From Arthonia radiata (Eukaryota > Ascomycota > Arthoniomycetes > Arthoniales > Arthoniaceae), in assembly GCA_002989075.1 (NCBI GenBank), contig PSQN01000012.1, forward strand, positions 1,872,480 to 1,936,479: a stretch of 64,000 bases of DNA. Direction: 5' to 3'. Both the position numbers and the translations under genes were made by a program. The notes beneath the pieces are model-generated. The model ran no database searches, was not told where the DNA came from, and was given only the letters and a program-made list of their open reading frames with translations. Below, one piece after another: positions 21,372 to 30,213 of the stretch (position 1 is its first letter; every line of letters begins with the position of its first letter).

Positions 21372-23537
21372 TTAGCCTCTTACTACCCACGACCTTACAA
21401 CACCTTGCTCGTTGCCAACTATCAGAATCGTGCCTCTGCCTTCGTCATCTTTTGCGCCCTGCAAGACACCCTCGCTCTCCCCGAGTGCCATACTGCTGAT
21501 GCGACCAAGCGGCGTGCGTGCGGTTGGCCAGTTCCTGTAGACCGTCCCGGTTGATAGATGAACTAGTCGAATGGCATCACGCTTCCATTTTGATGCCATT
21601 GCAAGTATCTGGCCGCACGGCGATACTGACAGATGTGATATGGGTGTTGTGAGGTGGCTGAGCGTGGCATGCGGCGACGGTGCGATTGAGGTTGGACGAC
21701 CGTCCGAATTCTCTACCGTTCCATCGTGGCCGTTAGTAGCAATGTCGCTTGATTTTGATGCCAATGTAGAGCGATCGTAGACGGTCACAAAGCCAGTATT
21801 CGTCCCAAGAATAGCCCACCTGTCGGGCCCTATTCTACTCTTCTTGTGCTTCTTCTTTCCGCTTCGTATCACACCCTCCGGATCAACACCAAGCGCCATA
21901 ACAGTTATACCGACACCACCTTGGTCTTGCCAGCGCAGTACGATCCTGCGCTCCTCAACGCTCCACTCAGCGACCTCACCCAGCTTCCCAACGAGACTCA
22001 TGCCTTCGCCGTCATTCCACCAACAGAAGTCCGCAAGGCCACCGCGACCCTCGCCTCTGGCTTGCGCAATCCATTGCAGAGTGCTCGCACTGAGAATATT
22101 GATCACACCACCGCCTTTCTTGCCGCTGCCTTGAATACCCAGCCATCTGCCGCACGGGCTTACTTTAATCACGCGCACGCGCTGTTGAGCATCGCCTTGT
22201 TGCTCGCCACCTATCCGTGTAGTCTTCGAGATATTACCAGTCGGTAATGTCCAAGTATGAAATGAACCTCGACCGCACGCCAAGAAGATCTTTGGCTCGC
22301 TTTGGGTGCCGGTGAGAGGGGAAAACGTGGCAGTCGTGAGAGGCGTGTTCTTCATATGGAGCGAAGTAACCAAAGGGGTTGGAGGGTCAGGGGGCGTCGG
22401 AAAAGGACGGACCTGGTGCATATATAGCATGCCCGATAGACCTCCGGTAATAACGAGGGGGAGAGATGGATGTAATGAAAGTGTTGTTGTGGCATGTGGT
22501 TGGGGTGATGAGGTGGGTACAATATCAGGTAAGCGGTCAATATCGATGACTTCAGGTTTTAATCGAGGGGTCGTGGAATTGCGAGAAAGTTTGCTCGGTG
22601 TTCTTCGCGTCAGAGGTTGGCTTGACTTGAGCAGATCTGCTAATGATGGTGCAGAGGCCACATTAGTATCGTGTCCCAGAGATATGTCGCTGTCCCCATC
22701 AGACTCTGCATCTGCACTATCTCCGTCTGCCTCCTCTCCAATTGCAGTGATCTTTCTCCGCTTATTCGGTCGTTCGGTGGAAGTTTCTGGCCGCCACAGC
22801 GCCCACTTTGGAGGTGGGTGCAACGCCCGATACTGCCTTCGTAGTCGCCGCTGATACTCGGTTCCTGATATCACGTCCTCGCCTTCAAAGTTTCGCAGCT
22901 TTCGCAGTCGTGGAATCGACATGAGGCTGATCTGCATCCGCTCGTCGTCGCTGTCCTCCCAGGCTACCGTAGCATGCTGATCCTCGTCCTCCTCTCCGCC
23001 TTCTTCCACAGCCTTGGGCTTCAATGCTTCGGAGGGGCCCTCGTCAATGAAGAACAAGTCAGCGTCCGGTATGGCAGTGATCCTATCTCTTTCCTGCCGC
23101 AGTCTTTCGTCTGGGACTTCCTCTGCTTGCGGCTCTTCGAAATCCTTCAATGCGGATCGAAAGCCAACGCTATCGCCGAAAACAAGCTTCTCAAGCTCCA
23201 GCTCATTTGCGTCCTTCCGAGTGTGGTCATAGTCCTCTTCCATGTCAACGTCCTCGCCGTCCGTTTCAGCCTCCCCTACATTGTTACCCTCATTTTCACT
23301 GACAACATTATCGCTCGACACGTGTCCTTCACGTTCTTCGCTGCCATCTGCTCTAGAAGTGATACCGTTTACGGTCGGCTCCTGGGCTCCGTCCACATCG
23401 CCATCGTCTGAGAAGGTCGCGAAAGTCGACTCATCGTCCGCAGATGAAGATGAGGACGAGTATGAGGACGAAGCAATCTCATCACCAAGGAGAGGTTTCT
23501 CGTGGCCTTGCGCGCTTGATTCTTCCTTTGCCGCCAT
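21372..23537 (-). CDS. utp18: U3 snoRNP / SSU processome protein Utp18 (WD40)
   Basis: Utp18 is a WD40 subunit of the UtpB module of the small-subunit processome, which assembles on 35S pre-rRNA in the nucleolus; in yeast it also helps recruit the Mtr4 exosome helicase. The single exon gives 721 residues from the ATG at 23537 (MAAKEESS). The frame stays open about 28 codons further upstream, but that stretch is hydrophobic and unlike the family. The N-terminal half is acidic and Ser-rich, then comes the conserved part (WEDSDDERMQISL, RLRKLRNFEGEDVISGTEYQRRLRRQY, HPPPKWA). After a basic linker (NKRRKI), a C-terminal WD40 propeller runs from about residue 345 to the end (LSLHPSLPLVITGGLSGML, VIKVSPCGRWLGIQG, ISHLSVSPCGQILAMAS, ILIVGNEQGVVRSW). 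It is divergent from the acyltransferase. Confidence 0.92.
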   Translation of the reverse strand: MAAKEESSAQGHEKPLLGDEIASSSYSSSSSSADDESTFATFSDDGDVDGAQEPTVNGITSRADGSEEREGHVSSDNVVSENEGNNVGEAETDGEDVDMEEDYDHTRKDANELELEKLVFGDSVGFRSALKDFEEPQAEEVPDERLRQERDRITAIPDADLFFIDEGPSEALKPKAVEEGGEEDEDQHATVAWEDSDDERMQISLMSIPRLRKLRNFEGEDVISGTEYQRRLRRQYRALHPPPKWALWRPETSTERPNKRRKITAIGEEADGDSADAESDGDSDISLGHDTNVASAPSLADLLKSSQPLTRRTPSKLSRNSTTPRLKPEVIDIDRLPDIVPTSSPQPHATTTLSLHPSLPLVITGGLSGMLYMHQVRPFPTPPDPPTPLVTSLHMKNTPLTTATFSPLTGTQSEPKIFLACGRGSFHTWTLPTGNISKTTRIGGEQQGDAQQRVRVIKVSPCGRWLGIQGSGKKGGGVINILSASTLQWIAQARGEGRGGLADFCWWNDGEGMSLVGKLGEVAEWSVEERRIVLRWQDQGGVGITVMALGVDPEGVIRSGKKKHKKSRIGPDRWAILGTNTGFVTVYDRSTLASKSSDIATNGHDGTVENSDGRPTSIAPSPHATLSHLTTPISHLSVSPCGQILAMASKWKRDAIRLVHLSTGTVYRNWPTARTPLGRISSMALGESEGVLQGAKDDEGRGTILIVGNEQGVVRSWVVRG

Positions 23538-23861
23538 ATCCTGAGCAAGTACTTGACCTTTTGTCAAGCATCCACAAAACCACAATGCGATCGAACTTTT
23601 TGCGAAAACGAGCAACATCTGAGGCGATAAGGCGGAGATAAGAAAGTGCGATCATTGGAGAGCTTGAGTCAGGCCATAATTTATTGAGCTTGAAGTTGAT
23701 GCTCCCTCGCATCCTTCTCTTCTTTCGGCGCATTTTCTGGGGCTGCCATTCAGCCCGGGGTTGCAACCCGCAAGTACTGGTGCCTGCGCCAGAGTGAGAG
23801 CCGCCGTAACAACTTCGGCGTTTGGGTTTGCTTTCTTGATCACCTAGAGCCTGTTCGCAAC
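23538..23861. promoter_or_regulatory. Divergent utp18/are2 promoter region
   Basis: This 324-bp spacer lies between two divergent start codons and must contain both core promoters and leaders. I saw no exact MCB or other motif that I can name with confidence. Confidence 0.5.
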
Positions 23862-25925
23862 ATGAGTACGAGAACGGAAACCTCGCAGTCAAGCGCCGCC
23901 CGGCCTTCTCTCAGGCCAGCCGATACGCTGGACAGCGCGCCGCGGTTGTCTGGTCAGCTTGGCAAAGGAGGTCTTGCGAGTCTGCATGTCGATGAACCCT
24001 CTCGTAAAAGTAGCTCGGACTCTATCCACACGGACGAGACCGTCCCAACCCCGAGCGTAGATGGAACAGCAGGATACATCTCAGAGTCCGATGTAGAAGA
24101 CTACGATAACCAGAAACCGGAGCCCGAGGCAATGCGGACGGCTGCCAGTATGGTCACCACTGAGAATGGCAGTGGAACTGCTAGGCGGAAGAGCATATCC
24201 ATTCGACTGGAGAAGACAGGGAAGCGGGGGAAGTATATGCTCAGAGCAGATGACAAGGAGATCACCACACTGTTAAAAGAGGGAATCGAGCGTCAGAAGA
24301 CTGGCGCGCCTGCAAAGCGGAACGCTGTGAGGGATCTTGTCTTCACGCGGCGCTTCTCGACCTTCGATCGCCAGAACCCGTCAAACTACGAGTCACCCTT
24401 TTTCGGCTTTTTCACGCTGTTTTGGCTTGCCATGGCGCTCATGCTGGTACAGGTCGCAGCAAAGAACTATCGTGCACATGGCAGCATTCTGGGGGGCAAT
24501 GAGATCTTTAATCTCATGTTGTCAAGAGACCTGATTGTTCTTGGTCTCACAGACGGCGTTCTGTGGCTCAGCATGTCATTCGGCTTGGTTCTGCATAAAT
24601 TCATCGCAGCCGGCTGGCTAAACTGGGCAAGCAGTGGCTATGTCGTTGAAAATCTCTGGCAGACGTTCTATATTTTCGCTTGCGTAAGCTGGACCTTCTA
24701 TCGCGACTGGCCGTGGACGCATACCATCTTCATCGTGTTGCATGGTCTTGTCTTCCTCATGAAACAGCACTCCTACACCTTCTATAATGGCTACCTCTCG
24801 CAGGTTTACCGTCGCCGCCAATTTCTTGAGCGTAAACTCAAGGAGCTTCACGCAATTGATGCGATCAGCTCGCCGCTCCGACCCTCTAGTCCAGTAAGTC
24901 GTCCGACATCATCTGCGGGTAACGGCGTGCCTCTCTCACCGCAGCGCAGCCCGGACATTGGTATCGCTTCATCCAGCTTGCGCCAACGGCGCAAAGCTTC
25001 CTTGGACAACAAGTCACCCGTCCCGGCCTCCAACCTCGCCTCAGAACCTGAAAACATCGCTGCAATCGCAGACGCCATCTCATCCCACCAACCCCTCACC
25101 GACGACCAACTTTCCGCCTTCTCCTCCATCATCAAAGACGAGATCTCCACCCTCTCCACCGAGCTCCGCGGCAAATGTCACGTTACCCAGAACTACTACC
25201 CGCACAATCTCACCTGGTCCAACTTTCTCGAATGGACCTGCCTTCCAACCCTCGTCTACGAGCTTGAGTATCCCCGCCAGGCCTCCATAAACTGGTACTA
25301 CGTCGCGGAAAAAGTCGCCGCCACCTTTGGCACCCTCCTCATTATGATCATTCTCTCACAAGCCTACATTTACCCACCCGTCGCCGCTACAGTAGCGATG
25401 AAAGAATCAGGCATGCCCGTCCACGAGCGTTGGCGCGACTTCCCGTGGATCGTCTCGGATATGCTGTTCCCGCTCCTCCTCGAGCAGCTCCTAACCTGGT
25501 ACGTGATCTGGGAGTGCGTTCTCAACGTCCTCGCCGAGGTCTTCCGGTTCGCCGACCGCGGTTTCTATGGCGCCTGGTGGAACAGCACGTCGTGGGATCA
25601 GTACGCACGAGATTGGAATCGACCTGTGCACAACTTCCTGCTACGGCATGTCTATCACTCGAGCATCTCGGCGTTCCACCTGAAGAAGGGGCAGGCGACC
25701 TTCGCGACCTTCCTGCTCAGCGCCCTAGTGCATGAGCTGTTGATGTTCTGTCTGTTTCACAAAGTGAGGGGATACCTGTTCATGAGCCAGCTGCTGCAGA
25801 TGCCGCTGGTGATGATGAGTCGGACCAAGTTTCTGAAGGGGCGCAATGTGCTGGGGAATGTGGTGTTCTGGATTGGGCTGTTTGTAGGGCCGAGCTTTTT
25901 GACGAGTTTGTATTTGGTCATTTGA
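23862..25925 (+). CDS. are2: Sterol O-acyltransferase (Are1/Are2, MBOAT family)
   Basis: This integral ER-membrane enzyme esterifies sterols with acyl-CoA to make steryl esters for lipid droplets. It is a single exon of 687 residues. The first 140 or so residues are hydrophilic and Ser-rich. Membrane segments follow, for example around residues 185-205, 220-250 and 260-320, then a disordered Ser/Pro-rich insert at about 340-420. The conserved C-terminal MBOAT core includes YYPHNLTWSNFLEWTCLPTLVYELEYPR. The catalytic histidine is in SALVHELLM (residue 624), after RPVHNFLLRHVYHSS. The family signature FYxDWWN reads FYGAWWN (residues 568-574): the aspartate is alanine here. The rest of the motif and the histidine are intact. 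Related DGAT1 proteins share the fold, but the HNLTW/YPR context and C-terminus match yeast Are2 better. The substrate is inferred to be ergosterol. Confidence 0.92.
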   Translation: MSTRTETSQSSAARPSLRPADTLDSAPRLSGQLGKGGLASLHVDEPSRKSSSDSIHTDETVPTPSVDGTAGYISESDVEDYDNQKPEPEAMRTAASMVTTENGSGTARRKSISIRLEKTGKRGKYMLRADDKEITTLLKEGIERQKTGAPAKRNAVRDLVFTRRFSTFDRQNPSNYESPFFGFFTLFWLAMALMLVQVAAKNYRAHGSILGGNEIFNLMLSRDLIVLGLTDGVLWLSMSFGLVLHKFIAAGWLNWASSGYVVENLWQTFYIFACVSWTFYRDWPWTHTIFIVLHGLVFLMKQHSYTFYNGYLSQVYRRRQFLERKLKELHAIDAISSPLRPSSPVSRPTSSAGNGVPLSPQRSPDIGIASSSLRQRRKASLDNKSPVPASNLASEPENIAAIADAISSHQPLTDDQLSAFSSIIKDEISTLSTELRGKCHVTQNYYPHNLTWSNFLEWTCLPTLVYELEYPRQASINWYYVAEKVAATFGTLLIMIILSQAYIYPPVAATVAMKESGMPVHERWRDFPWIVSDMLFPLLLEQLLTWYVIWECVLNVLAEVFRFADRGFYGAWWNSTSWDQYARDWNRPVHNFLLRHVYHSSISAFHLKKGQATFATFLLSALVHELLMFCLFHKVRGYLFMSQLLQMPLVMMSRTKFLKGRNVLGNVVFWIGLFVGPSFLTSLYLVI

Positions 25926-27291
25926 GCCGGGATGTAGCAAAATGAGTCTATCGAAAGGTGTAACACTAGACTGTACAATACTGTACTATACTGGAGCGGC
26001 GCCAACAAGCAAACGAGGAGGAAGATCGGCCTGTTGTTCAGATAAGCAATAAACCCATACCCGATTCCGAGTAGCGCATTCTAATTATCAAGTTGTCTGT
26101 TAGGTGCGCGTTAACACGACAGAAAATCACTCTTCGTCTGGTGTTGTCCTCACGCTACTACTGCCGATACCACTCACGCCTTTGCTGGGCTTTCACCCGC
26201 ACTCTCTGGTGTAGCTACTCAATGCTAGTGCAGCGGGTTCTCCTCTACCAGCACACGCTTGGCCTCTCCTTGTCGCTTCACATCGTTTCAGGAAAGAGAT
26301 AAGCGCCAACGTACTGACGTATTTGAAAGCAAGAGTAAGAGCCGCAAGTGCAAAAAAGGTATGCTACACTTCAACTCCATAACTGCTCTTTAAAAGGGAT
26401 AGCTATGATCCTCAACTAGGCCAGCGACTGGGACCACTCTATAATGAAAGGAGAAACTGCAGCTGCTCTGGATGAGCGTACTCCACTTCAGCACATACGA
26501 TGGCAGGGAAACAGAGCTACGCCTGCATACCGGACGATTTTCGAAGAAAGGCAGCCGTCACGGCTGCTCCATCGTAGCGATGTTACAGAAAGGCGACTGT
26601 CGTTACGAGGTAAGCGTTGACGAACTATGTCGGCGTGATGAACTCTTCATAGACAGGGGGAAGTGGGCATGACTGCTCCAGAAAGCCTGCTGGTATAAGC
26701 TTTTGCAATGGTACGATGCCAATTGCAGAGAAGAAGTTGAGCTGCGCCGGGTGCTGGAAGGCTTCTGGGCAGGCGGCCCTGCTCGAGATGAGTTAGCCTG
26801 CGCGATGGTGGAGTCAAGGTCGTGCAGAAGAAGTCGTCAGTTGAGCCAGAGCGTTGGGGGTTTACTGTAGGGAATGGGGATAGTGGCACTGCTTGAGGAT
26901 AGTTTATCATGTACGATGGTGGAGGAGAGGTTAGAGAAAGGGTTGTTGAACTACACTGGGGACTGGACAGGTCCTGAAGCGGGGTGGACGGCTCAGTCTG
27001 CTCGAGGTTGGTTCAGCTTGTGCGGTAAATTGTGGAATTATTAGACTGTTGAGCTACTCCGAGATCTGGCATGGATTTGAGCTAAGGGTAGAGGTGTAAA
27101 CGCTCGACGCCAGCATTTACTTCAAGCAAATTCGCTCACTGAGAGCAACTGCTTATTCCCGATCCTGGCCTTACCCTAGACCTTGTACCTTCGCGCTCGC
27201 AAGACGTGCGTGTTCCTACGAGAAAGGAGTAGAAAAGGGAAACCAGGCAAGGAGATCAGGTCATGTCGTGTCGTGCCATTAGGGATTCTCG
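25926..27291. other. Convergent intergenic region, no supported gene
   Basis: About 1.37 kb lies between the acyltransferase stop and the dpb2 stop, both pointing inward. No open frame here is convincing on either strand. Around 26,735-27,030 the words near gatggtggag and gttgagctgcgc recur in diverged form at irregular spacings (about 56, 110 and 107 bp). This suggests a decayed tandem repeat, but it is weak. Confidence 0.45.
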
Positions 27292-29853
27292 CTACAAGGC
27301 CAGACTTCTCACCTGCCCTCTCCGTTCTACCAAACCCATCTCACACCACCGCACGACTTCTCTCCGACCGTTGCCAGCGCCAATGCCACCTACCAACTTA
27401 CCGGCGTTCAGTACCGCACAGCCTTGATACACGAGACTGAACGCCGCAGCATCGGCATCACACAGGATGACGGCACTGGGCAACGGGTAAAGCGACAAGC
27501 TCTGTGCATACGCCCAGTGTATCGGTCTCGTCGACGGTGGGTACGGGCACAGATGCGACTGATCGAGCAGCGTCTTCGTTAATCTTCGTGCATGCGCCGT
27601 CGTCGGATCAACCGCAGGTGCTTTTTGTGCAGAAGCTGGCGTGGGCTTAGGCTGTTGTGACTCCTCATCATCCACCTCCATCTCATCGCTCTTCTCTTGG
27701 CTCTCCTCGCCCTTAGTGGATTGCAAAGCGCCGCTCATCATCGCCTCATCACCATCCAGATCTTCCAGCTCAGCAGCTGGCTCTTGAGGCGCTTCCGTCC
27801 GTGCCCGTCCGAACAAAACACCATTCCTCCTCAACCTACCCGTCGCATCATCGCGAAACACCACAATCTCACACCCAGGCCCGAACAAGCTCAGCCGCGT
27901 CGGATTGCTCGTCCACACCGCTTCGCCTGGTACGCTCTCGGCGTGCTTCGCACCTCGACTTTCTTTAGCCCTGGCTGCTGTGTCTGCATTCGCGCTTGCG
28001 AACTCTCGCCTCACGCGCGTGGTGAAGAGGTCTGGGATATGGTTCCGCGGTAAAGGTACGGCACCGCCTACTGAGAAGGCGGAAGGCCAGGGGTCGCTGT
28101 CTGAGGGAACGAAGTGGAAGGTGCAGTGTCGTAAAAGTAAGGGGTAGTCGTGAAGCAAAGCGGCGAGAGCGTCGAAGGCGTCTTTGTAGGCGCGGCTATT
28201 GGGGCTGCCGCCGTCGGAGGAGGATGTTGGCGTGGAGAGTGCCGGCAGGGAGGTGAACGGGCCGAAGAGGATGAACCCGGTGGGGAGTGTTGAGGCTGGT
28301 GTGATGCCGTCGATTGGTGTGGAGAGGAGGTGGTGCGCGGAGGCTGTGTAGAGATCGAAAAGGCGGCGGAGTGAGGCCAAAACTCGTGGGTCGTCGAGTG
28401 TGACGTGGCCAAGCACGATGAGCTTTCCGGCTGCGCTCGTGAGGTTGGGTGAGCTCGAAAGGGCGGCGTGGTGTGAGAAAAGGGGCGTGGTGAGCAGCTT
28501 CTGTTCCAGCCGTCGCATGCGCGATCCGACTGCTCTTTCACTCCCTAATCCCAGGAAGTCGACCCAGCCAAAGCCGCCTGCTAGATGAGTATGGTCGCCT
28601 TTCCCACCGCTGTCCAAACCTAAACTCTGAGCTCGAGGCTCGGCCTTTGGTGCACCTATTGAGAATGCAATGAGCTTCCCGCCCAGGGTACCACCGACAC
28701 CACCTTGGCCTGCAAGACTGCCGCCGGTGTCGCCGTAGTCTTCTTCGTACACCCCTTCGACTAATACAATCATGCCAGGACATATCCATGTCTCAACATC
28801 GTCAATGTGAGACGCCTGGTCGAGGTCCAGTTGGATCGAGCCGGTAAGATCGTTCAAAGCTAGTGTGCCTGTCGGCGTGATGGCGAGCATGCCGAGTAGA
28901 ACATGACCAGAGCCTCCTCGACCTAGCAGATTCGCAATGGAAGTGATGCGCCACTGCCGTTGCGCGCCAGAGGTTGAGGTGGCTGTAGGCGTCTGAAAGG
29001 ATTCGTTGCGTAGAACACGTTGATGAATAATATGATATCGTTGTCGGAACGCCGTGGTCTTCGTAGCAGGTGGTGATAATAGCGAAGGCTTTACATTGGA
29101 CTTCTCGAAATGCTTTCTGCTAGCATTAAACATCATCTGAGGCTGCTCAAACGCAGATGTCGTCTTCAACCAGCCGCGCACATCCTTGCTGCCGTCGTCT
29201 TCAGTATCATCTTTGTCAACTTCAAGACTCGACATGCCCAGACTGTCCTGCGACTCATTGCGCGAAGCTTGCGGTCGCGACTCTGAGATCATACGCTCGA
29301 GGGCACCACCACCGATGCTGCTATTCTCACGGCTGAGCGAAGATAAACTGCCGCCATTGACTTTGCCACCAGCCATCGCACCCTCGACAGCGCGCAAAAT
29401 ATCTCGTAAGCGTCCATTGTCCTTGTCTGCATCGACAATGACACCACCCTCGCTCTTCTTCCATTGTCGTGCAACCTCCTCTAGTACACCCTCTGCTAGC
29501 CCCTCTTCTCGCCAGCCGCTGCCGCAGTGTTTGCCGATGAATGTTGCTAAGCTCGCGAGGGATGAGGCCGTCAATGTGAGATTGTGTTTCTTGGTGAATG
29601 TGCGGAAAGCGATCGGACGGAGTGTCTGGGGTGGGAGCAAGATTGGGAGAACAGATGCAGGACGGGCTTGAGGTCGCGCGAAGGGTGCATTTTCGGCGGG
29701 GGCGTTCGCTCGCCGTTGTTGTGCAGGCGCTTTTGACAGGATCGGATGCGCCGGCGTAGCGAATCCAGGTGAGGATGAGAGGATTGCAGTTGCGTTATTG
29801 CTCGTGAGTGGTGTAGGTGGTGGTCGAGACTGAACGCCAGGTGAAGATGCCAT
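27292..29853 (-). CDS. dpb2: DNA polymerase epsilon subunit B (Dpb2)
   Basis: Dpb2 is the essential second subunit of the leading-strand polymerase Pol epsilon. It links the polymerase to GINS/CMG and is needed for helicase assembly at origins. The single exon gives 853 residues. The N-terminus is Pro-rich and disordered, followed by the Dpb2 N-domain at about residues 75-160 (LRPIAFRTFTKKHNLTLTAS, FIGKHCGSGW). An OB-fold lies at about 310-400 (WRITSIANLLGRGGSGHVLL, ALNDLTGSIQLDL, WICPGMIVLVEGVYEED). The inactive calcineurin-like phosphoesterase domain follows (KLIVLGHVTLDDPRVL, GFILFGPFTSLPAL, FHFVPSDSDPWP). The C-terminus has the typical NPTRLSLFGPGCEIVVFRDD and HLCPYPPSTRPIHWAYAQSL. An acidic linker at about 690-740 interrupts the last domain. 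It is divergent from the NASP-like gene, and with sld5 it is one of two replisome-assembly partners in this window. Confidence 0.95.
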   Translation of the reverse strand: MASSPGVQSRPPPTPLTSNNATAILSSSPGFATPAHPILSKAPAQQRRANAPAENAPFARPQARPASVLPILLPPQTLRPIAFRTFTKKHNLTLTASSLASLATFIGKHCGSGWREEGLAEGVLEEVARQWKKSEGGVIVDADKDNGRLRDILRAVEGAMAGGKVNGGSLSSLSRENSSIGGGALERMISESRPQASRNESQDSLGMSSLEVDKDDTEDDGSKDVRGWLKTTSAFEQPQMMFNASRKHFEKSNVKPSLLSPPATKTTAFRQRYHIIHQRVLRNESFQTPTATSTSGAQRQWRITSIANLLGRGGSGHVLLGMLAITPTGTLALNDLTGSIQLDLDQASHIDDVETWICPGMIVLVEGVYEEDYGDTGGSLAGQGGVGGTLGGKLIAFSIGAPKAEPRAQSLGLDSGGKGDHTHLAGGFGWVDFLGLGSERAVGSRMRRLEQKLLTTPLFSHHAALSSSPNLTSAAGKLIVLGHVTLDDPRVLASLRRLFDLYTASAHHLLSTPIDGITPASTLPTGFILFGPFTSLPALSTPTSSSDGGSPNSRAYKDAFDALAALLHDYPLLLRHCTFHFVPSDSDPWPSAFSVGGAVPLPRNHIPDLFTTRVRREFASANADTAARAKESRGAKHAESVPGEAVWTSNPTRLSLFGPGCEIVVFRDDATGRLRRNGVLFGRARTEAPQEPAAELEDLDGDEAMMSGALQSTKGEESQEKSDEMEVDDEESQQPKPTPASAQKAPAVDPTTAHARRLTKTLLDQSHLCPYPPSTRPIHWAYAQSLSLYPLPSAVILCDADAAAFSLVYQGCAVLNAGKLVGGIGAGNGRREVVRWCEMGLVERRGQVRSLAL

Positions 29854-30213
29854 AGCCTAGACTGTCGTCTGTCGGAGGCTATGCGAACCTGTGACAGAGA
29901 TGATACTCGTAGCTGGCAGCGATGCATCCATATCGCCCAAAAGTACTTTACGCGTGCTCGAAGAGACGACGCGTTGTTTTTATGACGCGTCATTATCATG
30001 TCATTGTGGCACCGCAAAGTCAAGGCTAGCCTAGCAAACAATCTCGAAGCTTTCCATTGAGCCTTCTCTCATACTCTGATTTACTTCTATTGACTCAGGA
30101 TCTTACCCAAGATTCCAGTCTAGACATCAGACGTTCGAATTGTCTACCAACAGAGTCCCACAACCTGCTCAACATTAAAGACAAATTTAAAGCAATTGAT
30201 AGAAGCTGATACA
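29854..30213. promoter_or_regulatory. Divergent dpb2/NASP promoter with three MCB boxes
   Basis: This 360-bp spacer lies between divergent start codons. Three exact ACGCGT hexamers lie at 29950-29955, 29969-29974 and 29985-29990. The last sits inside a perfect 10-bp palindrome TGACGCGTCA (29983-29992). They are about 97-137 bp upstream of the dpb2 start. ACGCGT is the MluI cell-cycle box bound by MBF at G1/S genes in budding and fission yeasts. The motif positions are seen directly; joint G1/S control of a replication gene and a histone chaperone gene is inferred. Confidence 0.7.

Noticed and set aside
21187-21390. Minus-strand hydrophobic frame ending near a good GTAAGT donor
   Set aside because: It overlaps the utp18 3' end in another frame, has no ATG of its own and could not be joined to further exons, so it is most likely chance.
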